Source: Oceanobacillus sp. Castelsardo | GTDB taxonomy: Bacteria > Bacillota > Bacilli > Bacillales > Amphibacillaceae | Direction: 5' to 3' | Length of the DNA: 64,000 nucleotides | Assembly: GCF_001659985.1 (NCBI RefSeq) | Contig: NZ_LYCS01000002.1 | Coordinates: 1 to 64,000 of the forward strand | The notes under the pieces: generated by a model | The model's input: only the letters and a program-made list of their open reading frames with translations | What the model was told of the DNA's origin: nothing | The model's database searches: none | Shown here: positions 8,677-17,867 of the stretch, one piece after another | How positions within the stretch are numbered: position 1 is the first letter of the stretch | Layout of the letters: each line of letters begins with the position of its first letter | Translations under genes and position numbers: made by a program

Positions 8677-10263
8677 ATGAAAATGGCGGAAAGAACATTA
8701 TGGAAAGATTTACTTCATCAACACGAAAACATCAAAGAGAATTTATCTGAACCACAATTAGTGGAGCGTATTTTAGGTAGGGGCGAGGCAGTTTTAAGTG
8801 AAACAGGGGCAGTTCGCGCAACAACTGGAAAATATACCGGTAGATCCCCTGGTGATAAATTTATTGTTCGTGATGGAGTATGTGAAGCTACTATTAATTG
8901 GGGGGCAGTTAATCAACCTATTGAAGAAAAATATTTTGATACTTTATATGAGAAAGTGATTGATTATTTAAAAGGAAAAGATGAAATATATTCTTTCAAA
9001 GGATTTGCTGGAGCGGATAAAAAATATCGCTTACCAATTCAAGTAATTAATGAGTTTGCTTGGCACAACCTATTTTCCCGTCAGTTATTTATAAAACCAC
9101 AACAAGATGAATTAGATAAGCATCAAAGTGAATTTACCGTTATTTCGGCACCAAATTTTAAAGCAGATCCAAGTGTAGATGGAACAAATTCTGAAACTTT
9201 TATTATTATTTCATTTAAGAAGAGAATTGTTCTTATTGGCGGAACGGAGTATGCTGGAGAAATTAAGAAATCTATTTTCTCGGTTATGAACTATCTACTT
9301 CCAAAACAAGACGTATTATCTATGCATTGCTCCGCAAACGTAGGTAAAGAAGGAGACGTCGCTCTATTCTTTGGACTTTCTGGCACAGGAAAAACAACAC
9401 TATCTGCAGATCCATACCGTCGATTAATCGGGGATGATGAACATGGTTGGAGTCCTAATGGAGTATTTAATATCGAAGGTGGTTGCTACGCAAAATGTAT
9501 TAACCTTTCAGAAGAAAAAGAACCACAAATATACAATGCGATTCGCTTTGGTTCCGTACTTGAAAATGTAATATTAGATGAAAACACAAGAATGCCAAAC
9601 TATGACGATACCTCTCTTACAGAGAATACTAGGGCAGCGTATTCCTTAGAGAATATCGATAATATTATCTCACCAAGTGTTGCGGGCCATCCAAATACGA
9701 TTATATTTTTAACGGCTGACGCATCTGGTACGTTGCCACCTATTAGTAAACTAACAAAAGAGCAGGCTATGTATCATTTCTTAAGCGGATATACTAGCAA
9801 ACTTGCTGGAACAGAACGAGGTGTAACAGAGCCGCAAGCAACTTTCTCTACGTGCTTTGGTTCCCCTTTCTTACCATTAGCTCCTTCTAAATATGCTGAA
9901 ATGCTAGGAGATAAAATTGATCAATTCAATGCAAAAGTGTTTTTAGTTAATACCGGCTGGACAGGTGGGTCATATGGAATAGGAAACCGCATGAAGCTTT
10001 CTTACACACGTGCGATGATTCATTCCGCTTTAGAAGGTGAACTTAATAATGTAGAAACGATTCAAGATGAAGTATTTGGCTTAAATATCCCACTTCATAT
10101 TCCTGGGGTTCCTGATGAAGTGTTGGTACCAAAACAAACTTGGGAAGATAAAGCGGCATATGACAGAGCGGCAAAAGAATTAGCTTTAAAATTCCACGAA
10201 AACTTCAAGCAATTCACTCATGCATCTGATGATATTAAGGATGCGGGGCCACTATTTAAATAA
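8677..10263 (+). CDS. pckA: phosphoenolpyruvate carboxykinase (ATP)
   Basis: 528 residues, full length. It converts oxaloacetate and ATP to phosphoenolpyruvate, the first dedicated step of gluconeogenesis. The kinase-1a P-loop GLSGTGKTT lies near residue 235, followed by the metal-binding segment [10 protein letters not shown]; the substrate-site sequences TGRSPGDKF (near 55) and GWTGGSYG are present. GCGGGGGAA precedes the ATG at 8677; the ATG two codons later is an alternative start. It is a single gene ending at its own terminator. No catabolite-responsive element was found upstream. Confidence 0.97.
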   Translation: MKMAERTLWKDLLHQHENIKENLSEPQLVERILGRGEAVLSETGAVRATTGKYTGRSPGDKFIVRDGVCEATINWGAVNQPIEEKYFDTLYEKVIDYLKGKDEIYSFKGFAGADKKYRLPIQVINEFAWHNLFSRQLFIKPQQDELDKHQSEFTVISAPNFKADPSVDGTNSETFIIISFKKRIVLIGGTEYAGEIKKSIFSVMNYLLPKQDVLSMHCSANVGKEGDVALFFGLSGTGKTTLSADPYRRLIGDDEHGWSPNGVFNIEGGCYAKCINLSEEKEPQIYNAIRFGSVLENVILDENTRMPNYDDTSLTENTRAAYSLENIDNIISPSVAGHPNTIIFLTADASGTLPPISKLTKEQAMYHFLSGYTSKLAGTERGVTEPQATFSTCFGSPFLPLAPSKYAEMLGDKIDQFNAKVFLVNTGWTGGSYGIGNRMKLSYTRAMIHSALEGELNNVETIQDEVFGLNIPLHIPGVPDEVLVPKQTWEDKAAYDRAAKELALKFHENFKQFTHASDDIKDAGPLFK

Positions 10264-10276
10264 TATATTTACTAAT

Positions 10277-10308
10277 AAATCGATCTCTATTTTGGGATCG
10301 ATTTTTTT
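10277..10308 (+). terminator. pckA terminator
   Basis: AATCGATC (10278-10285) pairs with GATCGATT (10296-10303), then a T-run. Confidence 0.85.
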
Positions 10309-10412
10309 GCCGTTAGGAAAGAAAAACTTTAGTTTAAATAGGCAATCACACAATTTTCCCCTAGGCATAAACTATGGAAGAAAGATAATTTCAAATGAAA
10401 GGGTCGAGTAAT

Positions 10413-11402
10413 ATGAGAAAGATTAAAGGCTTTGCTTTGTTGTCCATCGGTTTACTTATCTTTCTTTCGGCTTGTAGTACAGGTGGAACATCCAAAATCA
10501 GTATCGGAGAAGTAACAAGATCTGTTTTCTATACACCAATGTACGTAGCGCTGGAAGAAGGTTTTTTTGAAGAAGAAGGCCTAGAAGTTGACCTGCAAAC
10601 AACATGGGGCGGAGACACTACCATGACTACGTTATTATCTGATGGAATTGATATAGCACTAGTAGGGGCAGAAACTTCCATTTATGTCTATGCACAAGAT
10701 TCAAAGGACTATGCGATTAACTTTGCTCAACTCACACAAACAGACGGTACATTCTTAGTTGCAAAAGAAGAAAAACCTGATTTTACTTGGGAAGATTTAA
10801 GAGGAGAAAACTTTCTCGGACAACGAGTTGGCGGAATGCCTCAGATGGTTGGAGAATACGTACTGAAAAAACATGGCGTGGACCCTCATGCAGACGTTAA
10901 TTTAGACCAAAGTGTTGATTTTGCAAACATACCAAGTGCATTTGCTTCAGGTGATTATGAATATGTACAGTTATTCGAACCAACAGCAAGTGTTTTTGAA
11001 CGTGAAGGGACTGGACATATAGTAGCTTCCTTTGGTGAAGAATCCGGCACCGTTCCTTATACAGGATTTATGGCTAAGCAGAGTTATATGGATGAGAATG
11101 AAGAAACCGTACTGAAATTTACCAAAGCATTATACAAAGCTCAACAATGGGTTGAAGAAACAGATGCAATGACCCTCGCTGAAATAGTTTCTCCATACTT
11201 TGAAGATACCGATATCGAATTATTAGCTTCTTCCATTGAGCGCTATAAAGACCAAGACTCTTTTGCAACGGATCCCATTTTAGATAAAGAAGAATGGGAA
11301 CAACTGAAAACCATCATGAATGAAGCTGGTGAGCTTCCTGAGGATGTCCCTTATGAAGAGTTAGTGAATACGGAATTTGCTGAAAAAGTAATGAACGATT
11401 AA
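10413..11402 (+). CDS. ABC transporter substrate-binding lipoprotein (YtlA-like, NMT1/SsuA family)
   Basis: 329 residues. Lipoprotein signal with lipobox LSAC near residue 20, so membrane-anchored outside the cell. The body has the NMT1/THI5/SsuA fold, with EVTRSVFYTPMYVALEEGFFEEEGLEV near the start, the usual ligand-binding lobe opening. Related proteins bind sulfonates, nitrate or thiamine pyrimidines; nothing here fixes the ligand. The start at 10413 follows AAAGGG; an ATG 18 bases earlier only spans the binding site. First gene of a three-gene importer operon (ytlACD order as in B. subtilis). Confidence 0.88.
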   Translation: MRKIKGFALLSIGLLIFLSACSTGGTSKISIGEVTRSVFYTPMYVALEEGFFEEEGLEVDLQTTWGGDTTMTTLLSDGIDIALVGAETSIYVYAQDSKDYAINFAQLTQTDGTFLVAKEEKPDFTWEDLRGENFLGQRVGGMPQMVGEYVLKKHGVDPHADVNLDQSVDFANIPSAFASGDYEYVQLFEPTASVFEREGTGHIVASFGEESGTVPYTGFMAKQSYMDENEETVLKFTKALYKAQQWVEETDAMTLAEIVSPYFEDTDIELLASSIERYKDQDSFATDPILDKEEWEQLKTIMNEAGELPEDVPYEELVNTEFAEKVMND

Positions 11403-11414
11403 GGAGGAAATCGC

Positions 11415-12191
11415 GTGTCATTTCTAACATTGGATCATGTATCACACCACTACTTTTCTAAAGACGGCTATACTAAAGCACTTCATGACATATCATTTTC
11501 CTTAAAAGAAGGTGAGTTTGTTTCATTACTTGGACCAAGTGGTTGCGGGAAGTCAACCATACTATCTATTATAGCTGGTATTATGAAACAAACAGAAGGT
11601 AAAGTGTTGCTTGAAAATAAAGAAGTTCAAGAATCAGAACTTGCTATCGGATATATGTTACAACAAGATTATCTCTTTCCATGGAAAAAAATTATTGATA
11701 ACGTGTTACTTGGGCCTAAAATCCATAAAAAAACAACAGTTGAATTAAAGGAAACTGCTATTGAACTTTTACAAGAAGTTGGCTTAAAAGGGGTTCAAGA
11801 TCAATATCCAACTTCATTGTCAGGTGGTATGAGACAACGTGTAGCACTAGTTAGAACTCTTATCTATGACCCTAAAATTCTTCTTCTAGATGAACCATTT
11901 TCAGCATTAGATTATCAAACAAAACTTAAATTAGAAGATTTAGTTGGTAAACTATTAAAAAGTTATCATAAAACAGCTATTCTCGTTACTCATGATATCG
12001 GTGAAGCAATAGCGATGAGTGACCGAATTCTAGTAATGAATGCGAATCCAGGAAGTATTGCTAAAGTATTTGAAGTCCCAATTGAAATTCGCCAAACTAC
12101 CCCACTTGATGCAAGAAAACATCCAAAATTCCAACCACTATTTGATAAAATATGGGATGAACTTGACAGTAGAGAAGGTGAAAAGAAATGA
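11415..12191 (+). CDS. ABC transporter ATP-binding protein (YtlC-like)
   Basis: 258 residues, GTG start with AAGGAGG 7 bases upstream. Walker A GPSGCGKST near residue 40, Q-loop in YMLQQDYLFPW, signature LSGGMRQR near 135, Walker B ILLLDEPFSALD and switch histidine in VTHDIGEA. It belongs to the SsuB/TauB/NrtD group and powers the importer formed with the binding protein 12 bases upstream and the permease that overlaps its end. Substrate unknown. Confidence 0.92.
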   Translation: MSFLTLDHVSHHYFSKDGYTKALHDISFSLKEGEFVSLLGPSGCGKSTILSIIAGIMKQTEGKVLLENKEVQESELAIGYMLQQDYLFPWKKIIDNVLLGPKIHKKTTVELKETAIELLQEVGLKGVQDQYPTSLSGGMRQRVALVRTLIYDPKILLLDEPFSALDYQTKLKLEDLVGKLLKSYHKTAILVTHDIGEAIAMSDRILVMNANPGSIAKVFEVPIEIRQTTPLDARKHPKFQPLFDKIWDELDSREGEKK

Positions 12192-12988
12192 AAAATGATC
12201 AGCAATTATTCGAAAGCTTTCTAAAGGAAAGACAAAAAGAAAGGAAAATTGTTTTTATATGGCAAGTTTTCATTCTTATCGCCTTCTTTGCATTATGGGA
12301 AATAGCGAGTCGTTTGTATTGGATTGATCCGTTACTATTTAGCTCGCCAAGCCGGATTTTCTCCTCTTTAATAAGTAGAATTGCGAATGGATCGATGTTT
12401 ACCCATTTATCTGTAACGTTATTTGAAACAATCTTAGGTTTCATCATAGGTACCCTTGGCGGAATTTTACTGGCAACATTACTCTGGTCCTTTACACGCT
12501 TTTCTAAAATTATGGATCCTTATATAGTCGTCTTAAACGCAATGCCTAAAGTGGCGTTGGGGCCAATCATTATCGTTGCTCTCGGACCAGGGTATTTATC
12601 TATTATAGCAATGGGATTCCTTGTATCCGTAATTATTACCACACTAAATATTTTCTCGGCGTATAATGAGGTAGACCCTAATTATTCCAAAGTTTTGCAA
12701 AGCTTTGGAGCAACGAGATGGCAATGTTTTAAAGAGGCTGTATTTCCAGCCACTATGCCAACTATGATCTCAACATTAAAAGTAAATGTCGGATTGTCAT
12801 GGGTTGGAGTAATTGTTGGGGAATATTTAGTTTCGAAACAAGGTCTCGGTTATTTAATTATTTACGGATTCCAAGTATTTGACTTTACTCTTGTTATGTC
12901 CAGCCTCGTACTTATCGCTATACTTGCAGCAATCATGTACAAAGTAGTGGAAAGAATCGAACGATGGTTAATCAAACATTCCCATTAA
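12188..12988 (+). CDS. ABC transporter permease (YtlD-like)
   Basis: 266 residues with about six hydrophobic segments, SsuC/TauC-type permease. The cytoplasmic EAA-type coupling helix is visible as FGATRWQCFKEAVFPATMPT. The ATG overlaps the stop of the ATPase gene by 4 bases (ATGA), so translation is probably coupled. Completes the importer with the two preceding genes. The C-terminus is basic, WLIKHSH. Confidence 0.92.
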   Translation: MKNDQQLFESFLKERQKERKIVFIWQVFILIAFFALWEIASRLYWIDPLLFSSPSRIFSSLISRIANGSMFTHLSVTLFETILGFIIGTLGGILLATLLWSFTRFSKIMDPYIVVLNAMPKVALGPIIIVALGPGYLSIIAMGFLVSVIITTLNIFSAYNEVDPNYSKVLQSFGATRWQCFKEAVFPATMPTMISTLKVNVGLSWVGVIVGEYLVSKQGLGYLIIYGFQVFDFTLVMSSLVLIAILAAIMYKVVERIERWLIKHSH

Positions 12989-12993
12989 TTTAT

Positions 12994-13027
12994 AAATAGA
13001 AGCTCGGATTACTCCAAGCTTCTATTT
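12994..13027. terminator. bidirectional terminator ytlD/ytkD
   Basis: AAATAGAAGCT (12994-13004) pairs with AGCTTCTATTT (13017-13027). It overlaps the last codons of ytkD. Confidence 0.8.
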
Positions 13028-13533
13028 GTCATAACATGATTCTGAATCCATTCTAAGCTAGAATCTAATACGGAATCCTTCATGATAAAACTATACTTTT
13101 CATTTATCCTGACATTTGAAGGAATTTCGTTTAAAAGTACTGGACCTTCTGTCTCAAAATAATGATCTTGTTCAACAAGCTTTTCAACAGTAGCAAAATA
13201 CACATTCTTTATCACGTAATCACTTTTACCATCCACATAATATTGCCCGACATAAGATATATCTTTCACAATTCCGCCAGTTTCTTCCTTAATTTCGCGG
13301 ATTGCGGCTTCTTCTGCATTTTCTCCTTTTTCAACCTTGCCACCCGGGAACTCCAGCCCTCTTTCTTTATGCCTCGTTAAAAGCCATTGGTTATTATAAC
13401 GACATATAATCCAAACGTGCTTAGGATTTTTAGAAAATGGATGGTCTTCATAGGAAAAGGTAACCTCGTTATTATAAAAATCTCTAAATGTTTTCAAAAA
13501 TTTCAACTGCCTTTTTTCATAACCTACTAACAA
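13009..13533 (-). CDS. ytkD: Nudix hydrolase YtkD (8-oxo-dGTP pyrophosphatase type)
   Basis: Up to 174 residues. The Nudix box is intact: GGKVEKGENAEEAAIREIKEETG fits GX5EX7REUXEEXGU, starting about residue 66. In B. subtilis YtkD hydrolyses oxidised and normal purine nucleoside triphosphates and helps in mutation avoidance and spores. The start is uncertain: a TTG at 13533 overlaps the stop of the upstream gene by 7 bases but has no clear binding site; a TTG at 13497 would give a length closer to B. subtilis YtkD. It follows the ytl genes as in B. subtilis. Confidence 0.88.
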   Translation of the reverse strand: MLVGYEKRQLKFLKTFRDFYNNEVTFSYEDHPFSKNPKHVWIICRYNNQWLLTRHKERGLEFPGGKVEKGENAEEAAIREIKEETGGIVKDISYVGQYYVDGKSDYVIKNVYFATVEKLVEQDHYFETEGPVLLNEIPSNVRINEKYSFIMKDSVLDSSLEWIQNHVMTNRSLE

Positions 13534-14060
13534 TGTGTAATACTACTAATTTTCCAATCGCCATCATAAGTTAATTCTATTTCAATCATGTAATCCCCAT
13601 ACAAATCTACCTGGTTTTTCTGAGTTAGAATTACTTTCTTCTCATTTAATTGCTCCATTCTATATTCATTTTCAGCAATAAACCAAGGCGGAGTCTCCGT
13701 AGGCACAATATAAAGCCCATCATCTTCTTCCTCGTAGTAAAAATCAACATACGGCATTGCAACTTCTCTCGTAGTTATTCTTTCAAATTCTTTTAACAAT
13801 TCCTCTTTAGTATTAACACCGATTACTTTTTCCTTTACATTAGTTGGCTGCACTAATATATTCATAAACTCATTCGTTATAAAAACTATATCCTCATGCG
13901 TTAACTGTTTATTCACTCTTTCGTCTTCTATTTCAGTAGATAAAGTTGCAAGTTGCTGCTCTTTAGCCGCTACAGGTAAAATACTTTCATTTGTAATACT
14001 CAGGAGAAGTATAATTATTCCTGCGATTAAAACGCCTAGAAATATAGTTATTTTCTTCAT
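13527..14060 (-). CDS. membrane-anchored protein of unknown function
   Basis: 177 residues. One N-terminal hydrophobic segment (residues about 4-22) after MKK acts as signal anchor or signal peptide. The outer part is acidic, with an all alpha-plus-beta look and a C-terminal WKISSITHC resembling the end of small NTF2-like domains, which suggests an extracytoplasmic ligand or assembly domain. I do not recognise a family with confidence. It overlaps ytkD by 7 bases and probably shares its transcript. Confidence 0.7.
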   Translation of the reverse strand: MKKITIFLGVLIAGIIILLLSITNESILPVAAKEQQLATLSTEIEDERVNKQLTHEDIVFITNEFMNILVQPTNVKEKVIGVNTKEELLKEFERITTREVAMPYVDFYYEEEDDGLYIVPTETPPWFIAENEYRMEQLNEKKVILTQKNQVDLYGDYMIEIELTYDGDWKISSITHC

Positions 14061-14190
14061 GTTGTATCCCCCTTAGCATTATTATTTAAACTATTCCTTT
14101 TTATCTAGGGGGTTAAACATCATGAAGATGAAGGAATTGCAATTGACAGATAAGTCTGTTTTCTACAGGATAACATATTTTCCCTATTTT

Positions 14191-14511
14191 TTACATATTA
14201 TTTTCATTTAAAATTCCCATACTTTCAATATGTTCACGTGTTTTTTTATTTCCTAGTTCATGAAGCATTTGAAATACCTCTAACATATTATTGTCATATC
14301 TGTCGTTTGAATCATCATGATGATATTCTAAAAACGGAACATGTGCACGAAAAAACGTACCTACCCCTGCATCATGCATATTATCAAATTTTCTACGTAG
14401 ATTACTTATCTCCATTTCTGTAGCACTTATCTCAAAATAGCCACTTCGATCATGTGGGCGATGTGAGATTTCACCCTCCCCCACACTTACATAATATTTG
14501 TTTTTTTCCAT
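14191..14511 (-). CDS. conserved small cytosolic protein, function unknown
   Basis: 106 residues, hydrophilic, no membrane segment. Histidine-rich stretches (SHRPHDRSG near residue 17; EYHHDDSNDRYDN in the middle) could bind metal, but no known motif is complete. The start at 14511 is set by AGGAGGTG 8 bases upstream; a GTG further up lies inside that site. It sits where menC would be expected after menE, but has no resemblance to the enolase superfamily. Confidence 0.72.
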   Translation of the reverse strand: MEKNKYYVSVGEGEISHRPHDRSGYFEISATEMEISNLRRKFDNMHDAGVGTFFRAHVPFLEYHHDDSNDRYDNNMLEVFQMLHELGNKKTREHIESMGILNENNM

Positions 14512-14603
14512 CCGGAACACCTCCTAATACTAATTTGGCTTCCTATTAGGAAAGTATTCTAAATGATAAGCTTTTTTATTAGTATAAAGTATCAATTATT
14601 GTA

Positions 14604-16055
14604 CTATCTTCTCCATTCAAGTAGCTTACTTCTTACTAGTTTATTGGAAGCATTCCTAGGTAATTCCTCTACAAAGTGAATTTCTTTTGGAATTTTATAT
14701 TTTGCTAATCTTTGACGCAAAAATGAAAAAATCTCTGAAGCCGTTACATCTTGCTTCTGCTTTACAATAAAAGCGATTGGAACTTGACCCCATATTTCGT
14801 CTGCTAATCCGGTAACTCCAACTTCCTTAATTTGTTCCATTCCGGACAATACACTTTCAATCTCAGAAGGATAGATATTCTCTCCGCCAGAAATGATAAG
14901 ATCCTTCCTACGATCTACTACATATAAAAATCCGTCATTATCTAAATATCCCAAATCACCAGTTCTGAGCCAACCGTTATAAAGAGATTTTTTATTTGCC
15001 TCTTCATTTTTATAATAACCTTTCGTTACCATCGGACCTTTGACGATAATCTCCCCAATAGAATCTTCATTTCCTCCATCAATCTGAAGTTGTGCTGGAA
15101 AAAGGGCCTTTCCTGCCGATCCTATTTTTTCTAAAGCATCTTGTGGACTTAACGTAACGATTTGTGATGATGTTTCCGTCATTCCATACGATTGAAAAAC
15201 CGGAATCCCTTTTTCTTTCGCCTTTTCCAATAATGGTTTTGGTGCCGGACCACCACCAAGTAACATACACCGTAATGTACTAGGATAATAATCCTCCCCT
15301 AATTTGTTTAATAACTTTTGAACCATCATCGTAACGACAGAAACAATTGTAACACCCTTAGACAGGATAGCATCATGAACCTTTTCCACTTCAAATTTCT
15401 CTAACACATAAATTGGCATGCCATAAATTAAACTTTTTATAGAGGTAGATAGACCACTCACGTGAAAAATTGGTAAAGGAATAAGCCATTTATCCTCGTT
15501 ATTCAAACCTAAATTAAGAGCAGATCCAATTGCACTCCACCAATGATTTCCATATGTATGGAGTACTCCCTTAGGAAAACCTGTCGTACCCGATGTATAA
15601 ATAATGGTAAAAACTTCTTCCAAATCGAGTTCCGTTTTTAAAGGTATTTTTTCTTCATGTAATACATTTATTTCGGTAAAACTTTTCACCATCGAAACTT
15701 CAATTTGGCTCGCACTCATTTTGTACTCATCCGAAGTTAACAAGATAGAAACATTTGCATCTTTTAATTGAAATTCTAATTCCGGTCGTGTAAGCCTCAC
15801 ATTTAACAGAACACCAATCGCCCCTAAATAACTTAAAGCATGAATAGCAACAATCATTTCTATGCTATTGCCAGATAAAATTCCGACGTGCGTCCCTTCC
15901 CCTACATTTAATTTAGTCAGTTTTCTAGCAAAACGCTGACTTGCTTCTTTCAATTGTTTAAACGTATAAGTCTCGCCGTACTCCATTTCAATTGCGATTT
16001 GATTTGGAGCAAGATCAGCCTGTTTTGTCAACCAATGTGGAATTATTTCCGACAT
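14604..16055 (-). CDS. menE: o-succinylbenzoate--CoA ligase
   Basis: 483 residues, ANL adenylating enzyme. It activates o-succinylbenzoate to its CoA thioester in menaquinone synthesis. The AMP-binding P-loop IIYTSGTTGFPKG lies near residue 155, SYGMTE near 285, the GWLRTGDLG hinge region near 370 and the C-terminal catalytic lysine region LPRNASNKLVR. The start at 16055 (MSEIIPHWL) has AAAGGA 8 bases upstream; the ATG two codons earlier is too close. It follows menB after about 165 bases that contain a hairpin. Confidence 0.96.
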   Translation of the reverse strand: MSEIIPHWLTKQADLAPNQIAIEMEYGETYTFKQLKEASQRFARKLTKLNVGEGTHVGILSGNSIEMIVAIHALSYLGAIGVLLNVRLTRPELEFQLKDANVSILLTSDEYKMSASQIEVSMVKSFTEINVLHEEKIPLKTELDLEEVFTIIYTSGTTGFPKGVLHTYGNHWWSAIGSALNLGLNNEDKWLIPLPIFHVSGLSTSIKSLIYGMPIYVLEKFEVEKVHDAILSKGVTIVSVVTMMVQKLLNKLGEDYYPSTLRCMLLGGGPAPKPLLEKAKEKGIPVFQSYGMTETSSQIVTLSPQDALEKIGSAGKALFPAQLQIDGGNEDSIGEIIVKGPMVTKGYYKNEEANKKSLYNGWLRTGDLGYLDNDGFLYVVDRRKDLIISGGENIYPSEIESVLSGMEQIKEVGVTGLADEIWGQVPIAFIVKQKQDVTASEIFSFLRQRLAKYKIPKEIHFVEELPRNASNKLVRSKLLEWRR

Positions 16056-16162
16056 ATTCATGTTCCTTTCTATTTAAATTAAATATATTAGAAAACTTGG
16101 CATTCGCCGTTAGTCTAGTGAATGCCTTAGTTGCACTTTTGCAAGGACTTTCCCGCCAAAGG

Positions 16163-16196
16163 AAAAACCCTCGCTATGAAAAAGCAAAGGGTTCTC
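16163..16196 (-). terminator. hairpin between menB and menE
   Basis: On the minus strand AACCCTTTGCT and AGCGAGGGTT form a stem followed by TTTTCC. It may reduce readthrough from menB into menE. Confidence 0.6.
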
Positions 16197-16221
16197 CAGA
16201 GTATCATTTTCAATTAAACAA

Positions 16222-17040
16222 TCAAGGAAAACGTGGGAACTTTTTGAAGTCCGGTTTTCTCTTTTCTTTGAAGGCATCTCTACCTTCTTTAGCCTCATCT
16301 GTTGTGTAATAAAGCAATGTTGCATCTCCACCAAGCTGTTGTAAACCAGCTAGTCCATCTGTATCTGCATTGAATGATGCTTTTAGGAAACGGATTGCAG
16401 TAGGTGATTTTTCAAGAATTTCTTCACACCATTGTAGTGTTTCTTCCTCCAATTGATCTAGAGGTACTACTTTGTTTACCATACCCATCTCGTATGCTTC
16501 ATCCGCATTATATTGACGACATAAGTACCAAATCTCTCTTGCACGTTTATGACCGATATGACGAGCTAAATATCCTGCACCATAACCAGCGTCAAAGCTA
16601 CCTACTTTTGGTCCTGTTTGGCCAAATATCGCGTTATCTGCTGCAATTGTTAAATCGCAAACAACATGAAGAACATGTCCACCACCAACAGCATAACCAG
16701 ATACCATGGCAATAACCGGTTTAGGAATTGTACGAATCAGTCTTTGTAAATCAAGCACGTTTAATCGTGGAACTTGGTCGCTTCCAACATATCCACCATG
16801 TCCGCGTACAGACTGATCTCCGCCAGAACAAAATGCTTTATCTCCTTCACCAGCTAGAATAATTACACCAATTTCGGAATCATCTCTAGCATCCGTAAAC
16901 GCATCAATCATTTCATTTACTGTAAGAGGTGTGAACGCGTTACGCTTTTCAGGGCGGTTAATCGTAACTTTTGCAACTCCATTATATTTTTCATAAATGA
17001 TTTCTGAATACTCTTTTGACTTCTTCCATTCAGCAGCCAT
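16222..17040 (-). CDS. menB: 1,4-dihydroxy-2-naphthoyl-CoA synthase
   Basis: 272 residues, crotonase fold. It closes the second ring of the naphthoquinone by Dieckmann-type condensation of o-succinylbenzoyl-CoA. Typical MenB sequences are seen: [12 protein letters not shown] near residue 28, the oxyanion-hole region [11 protein letters not shown] near 70, [11 protein letters not shown] near 115, [13 protein letters not shown] near 142. The C-terminal [11 protein letters not shown] tail is the family signature. Starts 13 bases after menH with a good binding site. Confidence 0.97.
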   Translation of the reverse strand: MAAEWKKSKEYSEIIYEKYNGVAKVTINRPEKRNAFTPLTVNEMIDAFTDARDDSEIGVIILAGEGDKAFCSGGDQSVRGHGGYVGSDQVPRLNVLDLQRLIRTIPKPVIAMVSGYAVGGGHVLHVVCDLTIAADNAIFGQTGPKVGSFDAGYGAGYLARHIGHKRAREIWYLCRQYNADEAYEMGMVNKVVPLDQLEEETLQWCEEILEKSPTAIRFLKASFNADTDGLAGLQQLGGDATLLYYTTDEAKEGRDAFKEKRKPDFKKFPRFP

Positions 17041-17053
17041 TTTGACTCCTCCT

Positions 17054-17863
17054 TTAACAACGGTTATGTACTTCTTTCACAAACTCCGTTACTAGTTTAC
17101 CAAAAATTTCAGGATTTTCCACGTGAATTGCATGTCCTACATTTTCACATACTTTAAGCTTACATGAAAAAAATAATTTTTGCATCTTTTTATTAATACG
17201 AACAAATTTCTCATCTTTTTCACCAGTTAATAAGAAAACTGGTATTGGAATAGTAGATAGATCTTTCCACCATGATGGTTGTTTTCCAGTACCCATGTAT
17301 CGAAGTGAGGTTGCTAAACCAACTGCATCCTGATTGAGACGTTCTTTCCGTATGGCCTCCTTAACCGATGCGGGAAGATTTTTTTGGGTAGAAAAAAGAG
17401 GGATATTCTCCCAAAAGTCAATAAAAGACTGAATCCCCTCTTTTTCTAACTTTTCAGCTAACCTTTCATCATTTTCTATTCGATTCGTTCGTTCCACGTT
17501 ACTTAATAAACCCGGAGACGCGCTTTCTAATATTAATGATTGTAACCGCTCGGGATATAGGCATGCATAAGATAATGCAGTTCTACCACCCATGGAATAA
17601 CCCAAAAGATGAAAAGAATCTAGTCCTATTGTTTCAAATATCATATCTAAATCTTTACAGCAATCTTCCATAAATCGTGGGTTTTCAAGTTCCGTTTTTC
17701 CATGACCTGGTAGGTCTATTGTAATTACTTTTATACCCTCCACAGAGCGAAGAAAATCATTCCATGTTTCTGTACTTCCAGTAAAACCATGTAGCAGCAC
17801 GACAGGGATTCCTTCACCATAGGTCTCATACCAATATTGACCATCTTCTAATGAAATGTACAC
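17054..17863 (-). CDS. menH: SHCHC synthase
   Basis: 269 residues, alpha/beta hydrolase. It removes pyruvate from SEPHCHC to give SHCHC in menaquinone synthesis. [10 protein letters not shown] is the oxyanion strand, [10 protein letters not shown] (near 88) holds the nucleophile serine, and [11 protein letters not shown] near the C-terminus the catalytic histidine. The start is GTG at 17863, only 4 bases after the menD stop; the GGGGA at the end of menD serves as binding site. Identified chiefly by position between menD and menB and the MenH-type motifs. Confidence 0.93.
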   Translation of the reverse strand: MYISLEDGQYWYETYGEGIPVVLLHGFTGSTETWNDFLRSVEGIKVITIDLPGHGKTELENPRFMEDCCKDLDMIFETIGLDSFHLLGYSMGGRTALSYACLYPERLQSLILESASPGLLSNVERTNRIENDERLAEKLEKEGIQSFIDFWENIPLFSTQKNLPASVKEAIRKERLNQDAVGLATSLRYMGTGKQPSWWKDLSTIPIPVFLLTGEKDEKFVRINKKMQKLFFSCKLKVCENVGHAIHVENPEIFGKLVTEFVKEVHNRC

Positions 17864-17867
17864 CTCA

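Noticed and set aside
10309-10412. Riboswitch ahead of the ABC importer that could identify its ligand
   Set aside because: No thiamine, preQ1, SAM or other aptamer signature could be found in this short gap.
16099-16126. GGCATTC/GAATGCC hairpin near the menE start
   Set aside because: Only 7 bp with a 14-base loop and no T-run; likely chance.
16092-16309. Plus-strand frame opposite the menE/menB junction
   Set aside because: It is antisense to menB and its upstream region; composition and position indicate a shadow frame.
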